From an archaeon (GTDB lineage: Archaea; Halobacteriota; Syntropharchaeia; Alkanophagales; Methanospirareceae), in assembly GCA_030019325.1 (NCBI GenBank), contig JASEFB010000015.1, forward strand, positions 1 to 25,354: a DNA stretch of 25,354 nucleotides, given 5' to 3'. A program made the translations under genes and the position numbers. The stretch's first letter is position 1. Every line of letters begins with the position of its first letter. This document shows, in pieces, positions 15,607 through 23,054 of the stretch. The notes under the pieces were generated by a model. The model did not search any database, was not told the DNA's origin, and worked only from the letters and a program-made list of their open reading frames with translations.

Positions 15607-16830
15607 CTAGAGATGTTTCCCCATTACGATGAAATCACATTTGTATCCATCTTTCGTAAGAAATCCTTCTGGATTGAAGTTGTGCATTGAGTAGAGGGCC
15701 TGTGCTTGCCGGCATGAAACAAGGGTCTCGAGGACAATCTTGTGGCAGCCTTGTGATCGCGCGATGTCCTCGATCTTGGACAGGATCGCGCTTCCTATTC
15801 CCATCCCACGGAACGGCTTAGCGACGACAAGCCGAGCGAGGTAGAAAGTCCCATCATCACGGCACTCTCCATCACCATATCCGCAAGGTCTACCGTTGAA
15901 CGTGGCAACCAGAATGAAGATACCTTCTTTGTCGAGTCGGTCTCGCATAAACTCATGCACGACCTTCCTCTGCCTATGAGAAAGGCTCCCCTCCTCGATG
16001 CAGCTTTGGGTGGCTGTCACAATGAAGTCGATGTGTGATTCATCTGCATTCTGGATTCGGACAAGTCCGTGATCAAACGGAAACCGTACCAAGCGTGAAG
16101 CCATGAACTGGAGTACGCGGCATATACTGAGGTTGTTGTCGCAGCTGTCTACAAGTTGCCTGCGCCGATCTGGATCTTGTCGCAGTTCGATTACCGCCGA
16201 GGTGAGCAGAGGTACAGCGCGGATCAGATTATCGCAGATGTTGATATTCGCTTTCAAGGCGGTTCGAGATAAAGGGTTAAGGTCAATAGAAATCACCTTC
16301 TTGCCCCATGCAACAAGGGCCTCTGTTCTGTCGCCATCCTCAAGAGGTATTAGGACAACATCGGCCTTGGCTATGCCATCCTTGTCCACTCTTCCTCGTG
16401 AAGACGTAAGCCTTGGAATCTTCGCGGTGGGATTCACCCCTAGAACTTTCGAAGCTCCCTTTGAAATGAGATAATCAGCGATTTTTCTTTCCCTATCTTG
16501 AGTTCTGCCGTAGAACACGTTCACTTCCAGCTCAGCGGGGATAGTACGCGACAGTTCGATCAGAGCCTCGGGAGCCAGAACGGCAGCATTCCCGTTAACG
16601 CTGATAATTGGGTGTCTTGCTTCCAAGAGGAGTGCCGCCGCAGTATAGATATCGTGCTTGACCAATTCAGGCGTGGCTTCGCCAAGAATGTAGTCGAATG
16701 CCTCACCTCGTCCATGCGCAATCGGCCCAGTTTCAGCCACGAGCCCTTGTTGCCGAAAGTGTTCGATGGTTTCCCTTAAACGAAGGGAAAGCGCACGTGG
16801 ATGATCTGCAGGAATATCACGCATGTTCAT
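15607..16830 (-). CDS. 4-phosphopantoate--beta-alanine ligase fused to a GNAT acetyltransferase domain
   Basis: The N-terminal 215 or so residues match the archaeal phosphopantothenate synthetase (COG1701/DUF137), which joins 4-phosphopantoate to beta-alanine with ATP in CoA synthesis. Diagnostic segments are IPADHPRALSLRLRE (6-20), IAHGRGEAFDYILGE (37-51), ISVNGNAAVL (76-85), VPLEDGDRTEAL-like IPLEDGDRTEALV (161-173) and IDLNPLSRTA (182-191). After a linker, residues about 255-407 form a complete GNAT domain, with the acetyl-CoA loop LVVAKPFRGMGIGSAILSKI (334-353) and the C-terminal ALYSMHNFNPEGFL. The usual ligase is about 250 aa and has no GNAT domain. The ATG at 16830 follows gggaaaac. 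The gene lies 50 bp after the thermosome gene on the same strand, with no obvious promoter between, so read-through is likely. The pantoate kinase partner is not in this window. The GNAT may acetylate something or sense acetyl-CoA/CoA for the ligase. Confidence 0.85.
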   Translation of the reverse strand: MNMRDIPADHPRALSLRLRETIEHFRQQGLVAETGPIAHGRGEAFDYILGEATPELVKHDIYTAAALLLEARHPIISVNGNAAVLAPEALIELSRTIPAELEVNVFYGRTQDRERKIADYLISKGASKVLGVNPTAKIPRLTSSRGRVDKDGIAKADVVLIPLEDGDRTEALVAWGKKVISIDLNPLSRTALKANINICDNLIRAVPLLTSAVIELRQDPDRRRQLVDSCDNNLSICRVLQFMASRLVRFPFDHGLVRIQNADESHIDFIVTATQSCIEEGSLSHRQRKVVHEFMRDRLDKEGIFILVATFNGRPCGYGDGECRDDGTFYLARLVVAKPFRGMGIGSAILSKIEDIARSQGCHKIVLETLVSCRQAQALYSMHNFNPEGFLTKDGYKCDFIVMGKHL

Positions 16831-16880
16831 GTTTTCCCTTTCTGAGCGTTTTGTGATTTGCAGTGCCTTACCACTGAAGA

Positions 16881-18539
16881 TTAGTAGGGTGGCATTCCTC
16901 CTGGCATTCCACCCGGCATTCCTCCTGCACCAGGTGGAGGTGCTTTAAACTCCTCCCTCTTCGATGCGATCACATCATCTATCTTGAGAATCATTATTGC
17001 GGCATCTACTGCTGAATCCACCGACTGTCGCTTGGTCCTCAGCGGCTCTATCACGCCTTGTTGCCACATATCAACGATCTTTCCGGTATAAACGTCCAGG
17101 CCGGCATTCTTGTTACCTTTTTCGTGCGCTGCTTTCAGCTCTACCAGCTTGTCTATCGGGTCGAGTCCCGAATTCTCCGCCAGGGTACGAGGTATGATCT
17201 CCATCGCCTCTGCGAATTTCTCCACTGCTAATTGCTCCCTTCCTTTGAGCGAGGCACTGTACTCCCTGATTCTCAATGCCAACTCCGTCTCCACTGCTCC
17301 ACCGCCAGCCACTGCTTTTCCATCCTCGATGATGCTTCCCACCACACGGAGCGTATCATGTAACGATCTCTCAGCTTCGTCTACCACATGTTCAGTCCCG
17401 CCCCGTATCACGATGGATACCGCATGTGGATTTTTACACTGCTCGATAAACAACATCTTATCCCCTGCTATCTTCCGCTCCTCTACTAATCCCGCATACC
17501 CTAAATCACTTTCAGTTATTTCCTCCACATTAATCACTATTTTACCGCCCGTTGCTTTTTCCAGCTTCTCCATATCGCTCTTCTTCGCCCTCCGTACCGC
17601 AGTAATCCCTTCCTTCGCAAGATAATGCTGCACTACGTCGTCTATACCTTTCTGGCATATCACGACCTTCGCACCGCTCTTCTTTATGCGCTCCGCCATT
17701 CGCCGCATCATTCTCTCCTCTTCTGCGAGGAAACTCTTGAGCTGATCAGATGTCCTTATCTTTACTTCTGCACTCGTCTCGGTTTTCTTCACCTCCAGTG
17801 CAGCGTTAATCAAGGCTATTTTGGCATCCTCGAGCTTCCTTGGCATTCCTGGATGCACGATCTCTTTGTCTAATGCCATGCCCTGCACTAACTCGGTCTC
17901 CCTTATTCTTCCTCCCACCTTCTTCTCTACATTGATATTATCCACGTCAACCACGTTTTTACCCTCGGCGCCTTTTTCTGCTATTGCTTTTACCGCTTTT
18001 ATCGCAATATCGGCGAGAAAATCACGAGCAGCCTCCGCGGATTTCCCGGTTATTGCCGTCTGTGCTATCTTCTTCAACTCTTCCTCATTAGCTATATCTA
18101 TACCATTTGCGATTCCCGTCAGCACCTTTCTCGCTTGCTCCGCTGCAAGTCTATAGCCTAATGCGATTACTGTCGGGTGCAATTCCTGCTCCAGGAGTTC
18201 TTCAGCCTTCTTGAGCAGTTCCCCACCAAGAACCACAGCCGTTGTCGTGCCGTCCCCGGCCTCCTCGTCCACTGTTTTCGCAACTTCCACCATCATCTTC
18301 GCTGCTGGACTCTCTATATCCATCTCCTTGAGGATAGTCACACCATCATTTGTTATAACCACGTCACCGAGGGAATCCACAAGCATTTTATCCATTCCCT
18401 TTGGTCCTAATGTGGTACGAACCGCAGAAGCAACTGCTTTCGCCGCATTTATGTTCCTGCTCTGTGCGTCTCTCCCTCTCGTCCGTTCACTCCCTTCCTT
18501 CAATACTAATACAGGTATTCCACCTAATTGTCCTGCCAT
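16881..18539 (-). CDS. thsA: Thermosome subunit (group II chaperonin), canonical
   Basis: This is an ATP-driven cytosolic chaperonin that folds proteins in a double-ring complex. It has all hallmarks: RTTLGPKGMDKMLVD (41-55), TNDG with catalytic D65, GDGTTT with D96, SLHD with D395 in the hydrolysis site, AGGGAVETE, ENSGLDPIDKL, and the C-terminal GGMPGGMPGGMPPY tail. The length of 552 aa is normal. Upstream on the minus strand is gggaaggat before the ATG, and a TATA-like element (aaatatttatatta) is shared in a divergent promoter region with aspartokinase. The acetyltransferase/CoA-ligase fusion follows downstream. A divergent, likely hydrolysis-deficient paralogue lies at 11243-13036; co-assembly of the two is conceivable. 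Confidence 0.96.
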   Translation of the reverse strand: MAGQLGGIPVLVLKEGSERTRGRDAQSRNINAAKAVASAVRTTLGPKGMDKMLVDSLGDVVITNDGVTILKEMDIESPAAKMMVEVAKTVDEEAGDGTTTAVVLGGELLKKAEELLEQELHPTVIALGYRLAAEQARKVLTGIANGIDIANEEELKKIAQTAITGKSAEAARDFLADIAIKAVKAIAEKGAEGKNVVDVDNINVEKKVGGRIRETELVQGMALDKEIVHPGMPRKLEDAKIALINAALEVKKTETSAEVKIRTSDQLKSFLAEEERMMRRMAERIKKSGAKVVICQKGIDDVVQHYLAKEGITAVRRAKKSDMEKLEKATGGKIVINVEEITESDLGYAGLVEERKIAGDKMLFIEQCKNPHAVSIVIRGGTEHVVDEAERSLHDTLRVVGSIIEDGKAVAGGGAVETELALRIREYSASLKGREQLAVEKFAEAMEIIPRTLAENSGLDPIDKLVELKAAHEKGNKNAGLDVYTGKIVDMWQQGVIEPLRTKRQSVDSAVDAAIMILKIDDVIASKREEFKAPPPGAGGMPGGMPGGMPPY

Positions 18540-18604
18540 CTTTTATCCTTCCCTCGTTATTTCACCATTGAACTATAACCAACACTAACCCTATGTAACC
18601 TTTT

Positions 18605-18635
18605 TACTCTCCTAATATAAATATTTCCGGGATTG
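18605..18635. promoter_or_regulatory. Divergent promoter region between thermosome and aspartokinase
   Basis: ctaatataaatatttcc is AT-rich in both directions and can act as a TATA box on each strand. On the plus strand it is about 29 nt before the ATG of the leader ORF at 18647; on the minus strand it is about 70 nt before the thermosome start. The minus-strand arrangement would leave room for a leader with the gggaagg ribosome site. Inference from spacing. Confidence 0.4.
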
Positions 18636-18646
18636 CTAATAAGTAG

Positions 18647-18697
18647 ATGAAAGCGGCGACTTTTGGAGGAGATGAGGGGGATGTAAGAAGAGAATGA
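18647..18697 (+). CDS. Possible 16-codon leader ORF coupled to aspartokinase
   Basis: ATG at 18647 opens a 16-codon frame (MKAATFGGDEGDVRRE) whose TGA overlaps the aspartokinase ATG as ATGA. A TATA-like element lies about 29 nt upstream, so the predicted mRNA could start at or next to this ATG, making it leaderless. The aspartokinase ATG has only a distant G-rich site (gaggggg, about 13 nt away), which suits translational coupling. There is a single Thr codon and one Lys codon, so a classic attenuator is unlikely. It may be a chance ORF. Confidence 0.3.
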   Translation: MKAATFGGDEGDVRRE

Positions 18698-20112
18698 GAG
18701 TGGTAATGAAATTCGGGGGTGTAGCAGTTGCAAATGGAGAGAAGATAAAGAGCGTGGCACACCTGATAAAGCGATTCAAAGAAGAGGGAAGCAGAGAGAA
18801 GGAAGAGAGAAACGAGCTCGTTGTAGTGACCTCCGCAATTTCTACGGTCACAGACATCCTCTATGCGAATGCGAATAGGGTAGCAAAAGAAGGAAACGTG
18901 GAAAAGGTGAAGGAATTTGTGGAGGGGTTGCGAAATAAGCATGAGTTAACAGCTTCGGAGGCGATCGACAACAGGGATGAATTGAGCGAGGTGAAGGAGG
19001 AGATAAAAGAAAGAATAGCGGACATGGAGAAAGCTTTGATTGGAATATGCCTTTTAGGTGAATTAACCCCGAGATCATTGGATTACATCAGCTCGTTTGG
19101 CGAGAGATTAGTGGCTCCGATACTTGCTGGCACGCTCCGATCAATAGGAATGGAGGCGGTACATCTTACCGGTGGTGAAGCGGGGATAGTAACGAATGAG
19201 GAATACGGCAATGCACAATTAACCGGGGGTATAGAGCGAGTGATAAGAGAGCGAATCATGCCGTTACTGGAGAATAAAATACCTGTTGTAACGGGATTCA
19301 TCGGTGAAACGATGAAAGGGACGATAACAACGCTCGGCAGGGGTGGCTCTGACTATACTGCTACCATAATTGGAGCGGCGATAGATGCCGACGAGATATG
19401 GCTCTGGAAGGAGACCGAGGGCATAATGAGTGCCGACCCAAAGATAATAAAGAATGCACGGAAGATACCCTACATCTCGTATGTAGAGGCGATGGAATTA
19501 TCCTACTTCGGTGCTTCTGTCCTCCATCCAAGGGCAATGGAGCCCGTAATGAGGAAGAAAATACCGATACGGGTGAAGAACCTCATCAAACCAGAAGATG
19601 AGGGCACGCTAATCGGGGAAGAGCCGGAGAAGACGAAAAAAGCAGCTAAAGCCATTACACTCATTGAAAACACGTCAATCATCAATGTCGCGGGAACGGG
19701 CATGATGAGTATATCTGAGGTTGCAGCTCGTATATTCTCTGCCTTAGCTGCGAAGAATGTTGACAGCATTATGGTAAGTCAGGGATCATCTGAAATGACC
19801 ATCTCTCTCGTTATTGATAGCACACAATTGGAACGAGCTATTGGAGCGATACAGAGCATAAATTCTAGTGGCACTGTAATACGGGACTTCACTTTTAATA
19901 GCGATGTGTGCGCAATGGGTGTAGTTGGAGCCGGTATGGCAGGAACGCCAGGAGTTGCAGGGAAAGTCTTTTCCGCTCTTGGCAAGGAAGGAATAAGCGT
20001 GATAATGATCTCTCAGGGCAGTTCGGAGTTTAATATCTCTTTTGTGGTGAAGAAGGAGGATGCATATAAGGCAGCACAGGCAATACACGATGTCTTCGAG
20101 ATGGGGGCGTAA
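18694..20112 (+). CDS. lysC: Aspartate kinase
   Basis: It catalyses the first step of the aspartate pathway, ATP-dependent phosphorylation of aspartate, leading to lysine, threonine and methionine. Sequence features are MKFGG at the N-terminus (residues 5-9), GELTPRSLDYISSFGERL, GFIGETMKGTITTLGRGGSDYTA, the WKETEGIMSADPKI segment, SYVEAMELSYFGASVLHPR, and a C-terminal pair of ACT domains with MVSQGSSEMTISLV and MISQGSSEFNISFVV, the usual allosteric sites. The length of 472 aa fits the methanogen type, which has no fused homoserine dehydrogenase. Oddities are that KFGG is followed by Val-Ala-Val instead of the common Thr-Ser-Val, and the WTD(V) segment is WKE. A short leader ORF overlaps its start. 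LonB lies downstream with its own likely promoter. Confidence 0.94.
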   Translation: MRVVMKFGGVAVANGEKIKSVAHLIKRFKEEGSREKEERNELVVVTSAISTVTDILYANANRVAKEGNVEKVKEFVEGLRNKHELTASEAIDNRDELSEVKEEIKERIADMEKALIGICLLGELTPRSLDYISSFGERLVAPILAGTLRSIGMEAVHLTGGEAGIVTNEEYGNAQLTGGIERVIRERIMPLLENKIPVVTGFIGETMKGTITTLGRGGSDYTATIIGAAIDADEIWLWKETEGIMSADPKIIKNARKIPYISYVEAMELSYFGASVLHPRAMEPVMRKKIPIRVKNLIKPEDEGTLIGEEPEKTKKAAKAITLIENTSIINVAGTGMMSISEVAARIFSALAAKNVDSIMVSQGSSEMTISLVIDSTQLERAIGAIQSINSSGTVIRDFTFNSDVCAMGVVGAGMAGTPGVAGKVFSALGKEGISVIMISQGSSEFNISFVVKKEDAYKAAQAIHDVFEMGA

Positions 20113-20123
20113 AGTGCAACCTA

Positions 20124-20137
20124 TTTATCTTATAAGG
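20124..20137 (+). promoter_or_regulatory. TATA-like element upstream of lonB
   Basis: tttatcttataagg is centred about 45 nt before the ATG at 20176. Transcription would start near 20158, leaving a leader of about 18 nt that carries aaggtg as ribosome site. It suggests lonB has its own promoter although it follows aspartokinase by about 60 nt. Confidence 0.4.
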
Positions 20138-20175
20138 TACAAGAATTAACGTGGGGAATTAAAAACAAGGTGATT

Positions 20176-22119
20176 ATGGCGGAATTGAATGAGGTAAACA
20201 CTAAGGATGAGCACGTGGAAACCGAGTTGTTAGGGGGCATCGAGGTAAAAACGACTGAGGAACTCGAAGTTCCAAAGTTGCTGATAGATCAGGTAATAGG
20301 GCAGGAACACGGCGTGGAAGTGATAAAGAAGGCTGCGAAGCAGAGAAGACACGTGATGCTGATAGGCACACCTGGTACCGGGAAGTCAATGCTCGCGAGT
20401 AGCATGGCGGAATTACTGCCAAAGGAGGACTTGCAAGATATACTGGTGTATCCCAATGCCGAAGATAAACATAATCCAAAGATCCGGGTTGTTCCCCGTG
20501 GTAAAGGAAAAGAGATAGTAGATGCGCAGAGGTTTGAAGTGAGAAAGCGTATTCAGATGCGAAATACCTTTTTCATGTTCACCTTCTTCCTCATCATGGG
20601 TATGGGTTTGATTTATATGGTACAAACAGGCAGATTTGAGTATATCTTCTGGTCAATAATTGCCGCTGCTGCTGTACTTTTAGTCTTTCGATGGATGATG
20701 CCGAAAGAGGAAGCGATGTTGCCGAAGTTGCTTGTCTCCAATGCAGCACGTGAGACAGCACCATTCATAGATGCGACAGGTGCTCATTCTGGAGCTCTGC
20801 TTGGCGATGTTAGACACGATCCCTACCAGTCCGGTGGATTGGAGACGCCAGCTCACGATAGGGTAGAGGCAGGTGCTATCCACAAGGCGCATAAAGGCAT
20901 TCTTTTCATCGATGAAATAAACACGTTGAGGATAGAAGCGCAGCAGAACTTGCTCACCGCAATGCAGGAGAAGGAATCTCCAATAACAGGGCAATCTGAG
21001 AGAAGTGCGGGAGCCATGGTGAAAACCGATCCGGTTCCTTGTGATTTCATCATGGTTGCTGCTGGCAATCTGGATGCCATAGCAGGTATGCATCCCGCGC
21101 TCCGTTCTCGAATAAAAGGCTACGGATACGAGATATACATGAAGGATACAATGGAAGACACCGAGGAGAACCGAAAAAAACTTGTCAGGTTCGTTGCTCA
21201 GGAGGTAAGGAAGGACAAGAAGATACCTCATTTTGATAAAAGTGGCGTTGAAGAGATAATAAGGGAGGCGCGCCGAAGAGCAGGCAGAAAGGGGCACCTT
21301 ACGCTCATTTTAAGGGACTTGGGCGGATTAGTGCGCGTTGCCGGGGACATTGCTCGTGCTGAAGGAGCTCAATATACAACGGGCGAGCATGTGATGAACG
21401 CAAAAGCGATGGCAAGGTCAGTGGAGCAGCAAGTGGCTGATGAATATCTTGAGCACAAGAAGGATTATAAATTATTCAAAACAGAGGGATTTGAGGTAGG
21501 CAGGGTTAATGGACTCGCGGTAGTGGGGGATTCGGGAGTAATGCTGCCTATCATCGCGGAGGTTACGCCAGCACAATCGAGAGAGGAAGGGAGGGTAATA
21601 GCAACCGGTAGATTGCAGGAAATAGCACAGGAAGCGGTACAAAATGTTTCTGCGGTATTCAAGAAATTTACCGGGAAGGATATATCCAGTAAAGACATTC
21701 ATATCCAATTTGTAGGCACGCATGAAGGAGTGGAGGGGGATTCAGCGAGCATTTCCGTCGCTACTGCGGTTATATCCTCTTTGGAGAACATCCCGGTGGA
21801 TCAGAGTGTAGCGATGACTGGTTCTTTGTCCGTGCGAGGTGATGTCCTGCCAGTAGGAGGAATAACGCCGAAGGTGGAAGCTGCAGCACAAGCTGGCATC
21901 AAAGAGGTATTAATCCCCCAGTCAAACCTGAATGATGTGCTCATCGAGGATAGATATAAGGATAAGGTGAAAATAATACCCGTAATGACGATAGAGGATG
22001 TGCTTGAACATTCCTTGGTAGGCAAAATGAAAAAGAAGTTCATAGAGAAGATAAAGAGTTTCAGCGTGATGGAGAAGATTATTCCGGAAGGTATTGTGGA
22101 TAAGCAGGTAGTGCAATAA
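20176..22119 (+). CDS. lonB: Membrane-anchored ATP-dependent Lon protease, archaeal LonB
   Basis: A membrane-bound AAA+ serine protease for quality control. From the ATG at 20176 (647 aa): Walker A GTPGTGKS at 64-71, an inserted pair of membrane helices (about 130-150 and 155-173) within the AAA+ domain as in archaeal LonB, Walker B GILFIDEINTL, arginine-finger region PALRSRIKGYG, and a C-terminal protease domain. The Ser-Lys dyad is S523 (GDSAS) and K566 (TPKVEAAAQAG), 43 residues apart as in Lon. A GTG at 20170 adds two residues; the ATG is preferred because aaggtg lies just ahead. The DUF92 gene follows 42 bp downstream, with a TATA-like ttttaataa between. Everything needed for activity appears present. 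Confidence 0.95.
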   Translation: MAELNEVNTKDEHVETELLGGIEVKTTEELEVPKLLIDQVIGQEHGVEVIKKAAKQRRHVMLIGTPGTGKSMLASSMAELLPKEDLQDILVYPNAEDKHNPKIRVVPRGKGKEIVDAQRFEVRKRIQMRNTFFMFTFFLIMGMGLIYMVQTGRFEYIFWSIIAAAAVLLVFRWMMPKEEAMLPKLLVSNAARETAPFIDATGAHSGALLGDVRHDPYQSGGLETPAHDRVEAGAIHKAHKGILFIDEINTLRIEAQQNLLTAMQEKESPITGQSERSAGAMVKTDPVPCDFIMVAAGNLDAIAGMHPALRSRIKGYGYEIYMKDTMEDTEENRKKLVRFVAQEVRKDKKIPHFDKSGVEEIIREARRRAGRKGHLTLILRDLGGLVRVAGDIARAEGAQYTTGEHVMNAKAMARSVEQQVADEYLEHKKDYKLFKTEGFEVGRVNGLAVVGDSGVMLPIIAEVTPAQSREEGRVIATGRLQEIAQEAVQNVSAVFKKFTGKDISSKDIHIQFVGTHEGVEGDSASISVATAVISSLENIPVDQSVAMTGSLSVRGDVLPVGGITPKVEAAAQAGIKEVLIPQSNLNDVLIEDRYKDKVKIIPVMTIEDVLEHSLVGKMKKKFIEKIKSFSVMEKIIPEGIVDKQVVQ

Positions 22120-22161
22120 ACCGAAATTTTAATAAGAAGCAAAAGCCTCTCTTAAATTGCT

Positions 22162-23052
22162 ATGGCATTCAGTGAACACCTTCTGATAACCGCGATTATG
22201 GTATCGGTGGCATTCTCTTTCGTTTTGTATGCTTACGAGAAACGTAAAATAAACACTTCTGCACTTATCGGAACATTCGCCCTTGGTGTGATAATTCTGT
22301 TAACGTTTGGACTCGAGTTTGGTTACATTGGGTTGCTCGCGCTTCTCACCTTCTTTCTGGTCGGGAATTGGGTTACGAGATATAAATATGATAAAAAAGC
22401 AGAACTCGGTGTTGCAGAGGGTAACAAGGGCATGCGCGGCATACCTAACGTGCTGGGCAATGGTTTAGCTCCCCTGATCTTCGCGGTGCTCTATGCTGTT
22501 TCCCGCGAGAGTTATAGCACGCTTTTCTTGCTCGGCTTCTCAGGGGCAGTCGCTACTGCCTGTGCGGATACATTTTCAACCGAAATTGGGGAAGCAGAGG
22601 GAAATCCGAGGTTAATCACGACTTTTAAAAAAGTGTCGGTGGGCACAAGCGGTGGGATTAGTTTACCGGGCCTCGGTGCTGCAGTGCTCGGCTCATTTTT
22701 GATTTCGATTGTTTGCCTTGCATTTGTCAGTTCTGGTGATAAGGCACCAATAAGATCTATCTTCTTCTTCGTTTGCCTCATATCAGGGTTCTTAGGTTGT
22801 ATTGCGGACAGTATTTTCGGTGCAACAATCGAAGATAAACCCTTTTATAAAAAGCGTTTACGGAAAAATGCTTCTTTGCAACAAACTTTAGGAAAGTTTG
22901 CTCAACAAACTTTTAAGAAAAGTTTGACCAAAAACGCTACGCCGGCTTCGCAGTTCAGATTAAATAAACATCACGTGAACGTCTTGGCTACGCTATCAGG
23001 AGGTCTTTTTGCAGTGGGACTCGGCTATTCTTTTGGCGTGCAAATGGGATAA
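22162..23052 (+). CDS. DUF92 (TIGR00297) integral membrane protein carrying a palindromic insertion
   Basis: A six-to-seven-helix membrane protein. In plants a DUF92 member (VTE6) is a phytyl-phosphate kinase; the archaeal role is unproven and could involve a prenyl phosphate. Family marks are GNKGMRGIPNVLGNGLAPLIFAVLY, ADTFSTEIGEAEGNPRLITTFKKVSVGTSGGISLPG and the final HHVNVLATLSGGLFAVGLGY. Between the GATIE segment and HHVN, where relatives have a shorter loop, residues about 231-259 (KKRLRKNASLQQTLGKFA...) are encoded by palindromic DNA at 22853-22938. The ORF stays open, so the insertion keeps the frame. The ATG at 22162 is about 32 nt after a TATA-like ttttaataa. The deaminase gene starts 2 nt after the stop. 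Confidence 0.82.
   Translation: MAFSEHLLITAIMVSVAFSFVLYAYEKRKINTSALIGTFALGVIILLTFGLEFGYIGLLALLTFFLVGNWVTRYKYDKKAELGVAEGNKGMRGIPNVLGNGLAPLIFAVLYAVSRESYSTLFLLGFSGAVATACADTFSTEIGEAEGNPRLITTFKKVSVGTSGGISLPGLGAAVLGSFLISIVCLAFVSSGDKAPIRSIFFFVCLISGFLGCIADSIFGATIEDKPFYKKRLRKNASLQQTLGKFAQQTFKKSLTKNATPASQFRLNKHHVNVLATLSGGLFAVGLGYSFGVQMG
22853..22938 (+). repeat. Palindromic element inside the DUF92 reading frame
   Basis: Two adjacent perfect hairpins: caaacttt-agg-aaagtttg (22882-22900) and caaactttt-aag-aaaagtttg (22906-22926). The 11-mer caacaaacttt is repeated with a 24-nt period (22879-22889 and 22903-22913), so each unit is eight codons and keeps frame (QQTLGKFA then QQTFKKSL). An outer 7-bp inverted repeat, agcgttt (22853-22859) and aaacgct (22932-22938), frames the unit. 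The 3-nt loops match those in the intergenic cluster at 3382-3475. Confidence 0.7.
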
Positions 23053-23054
23053 CC

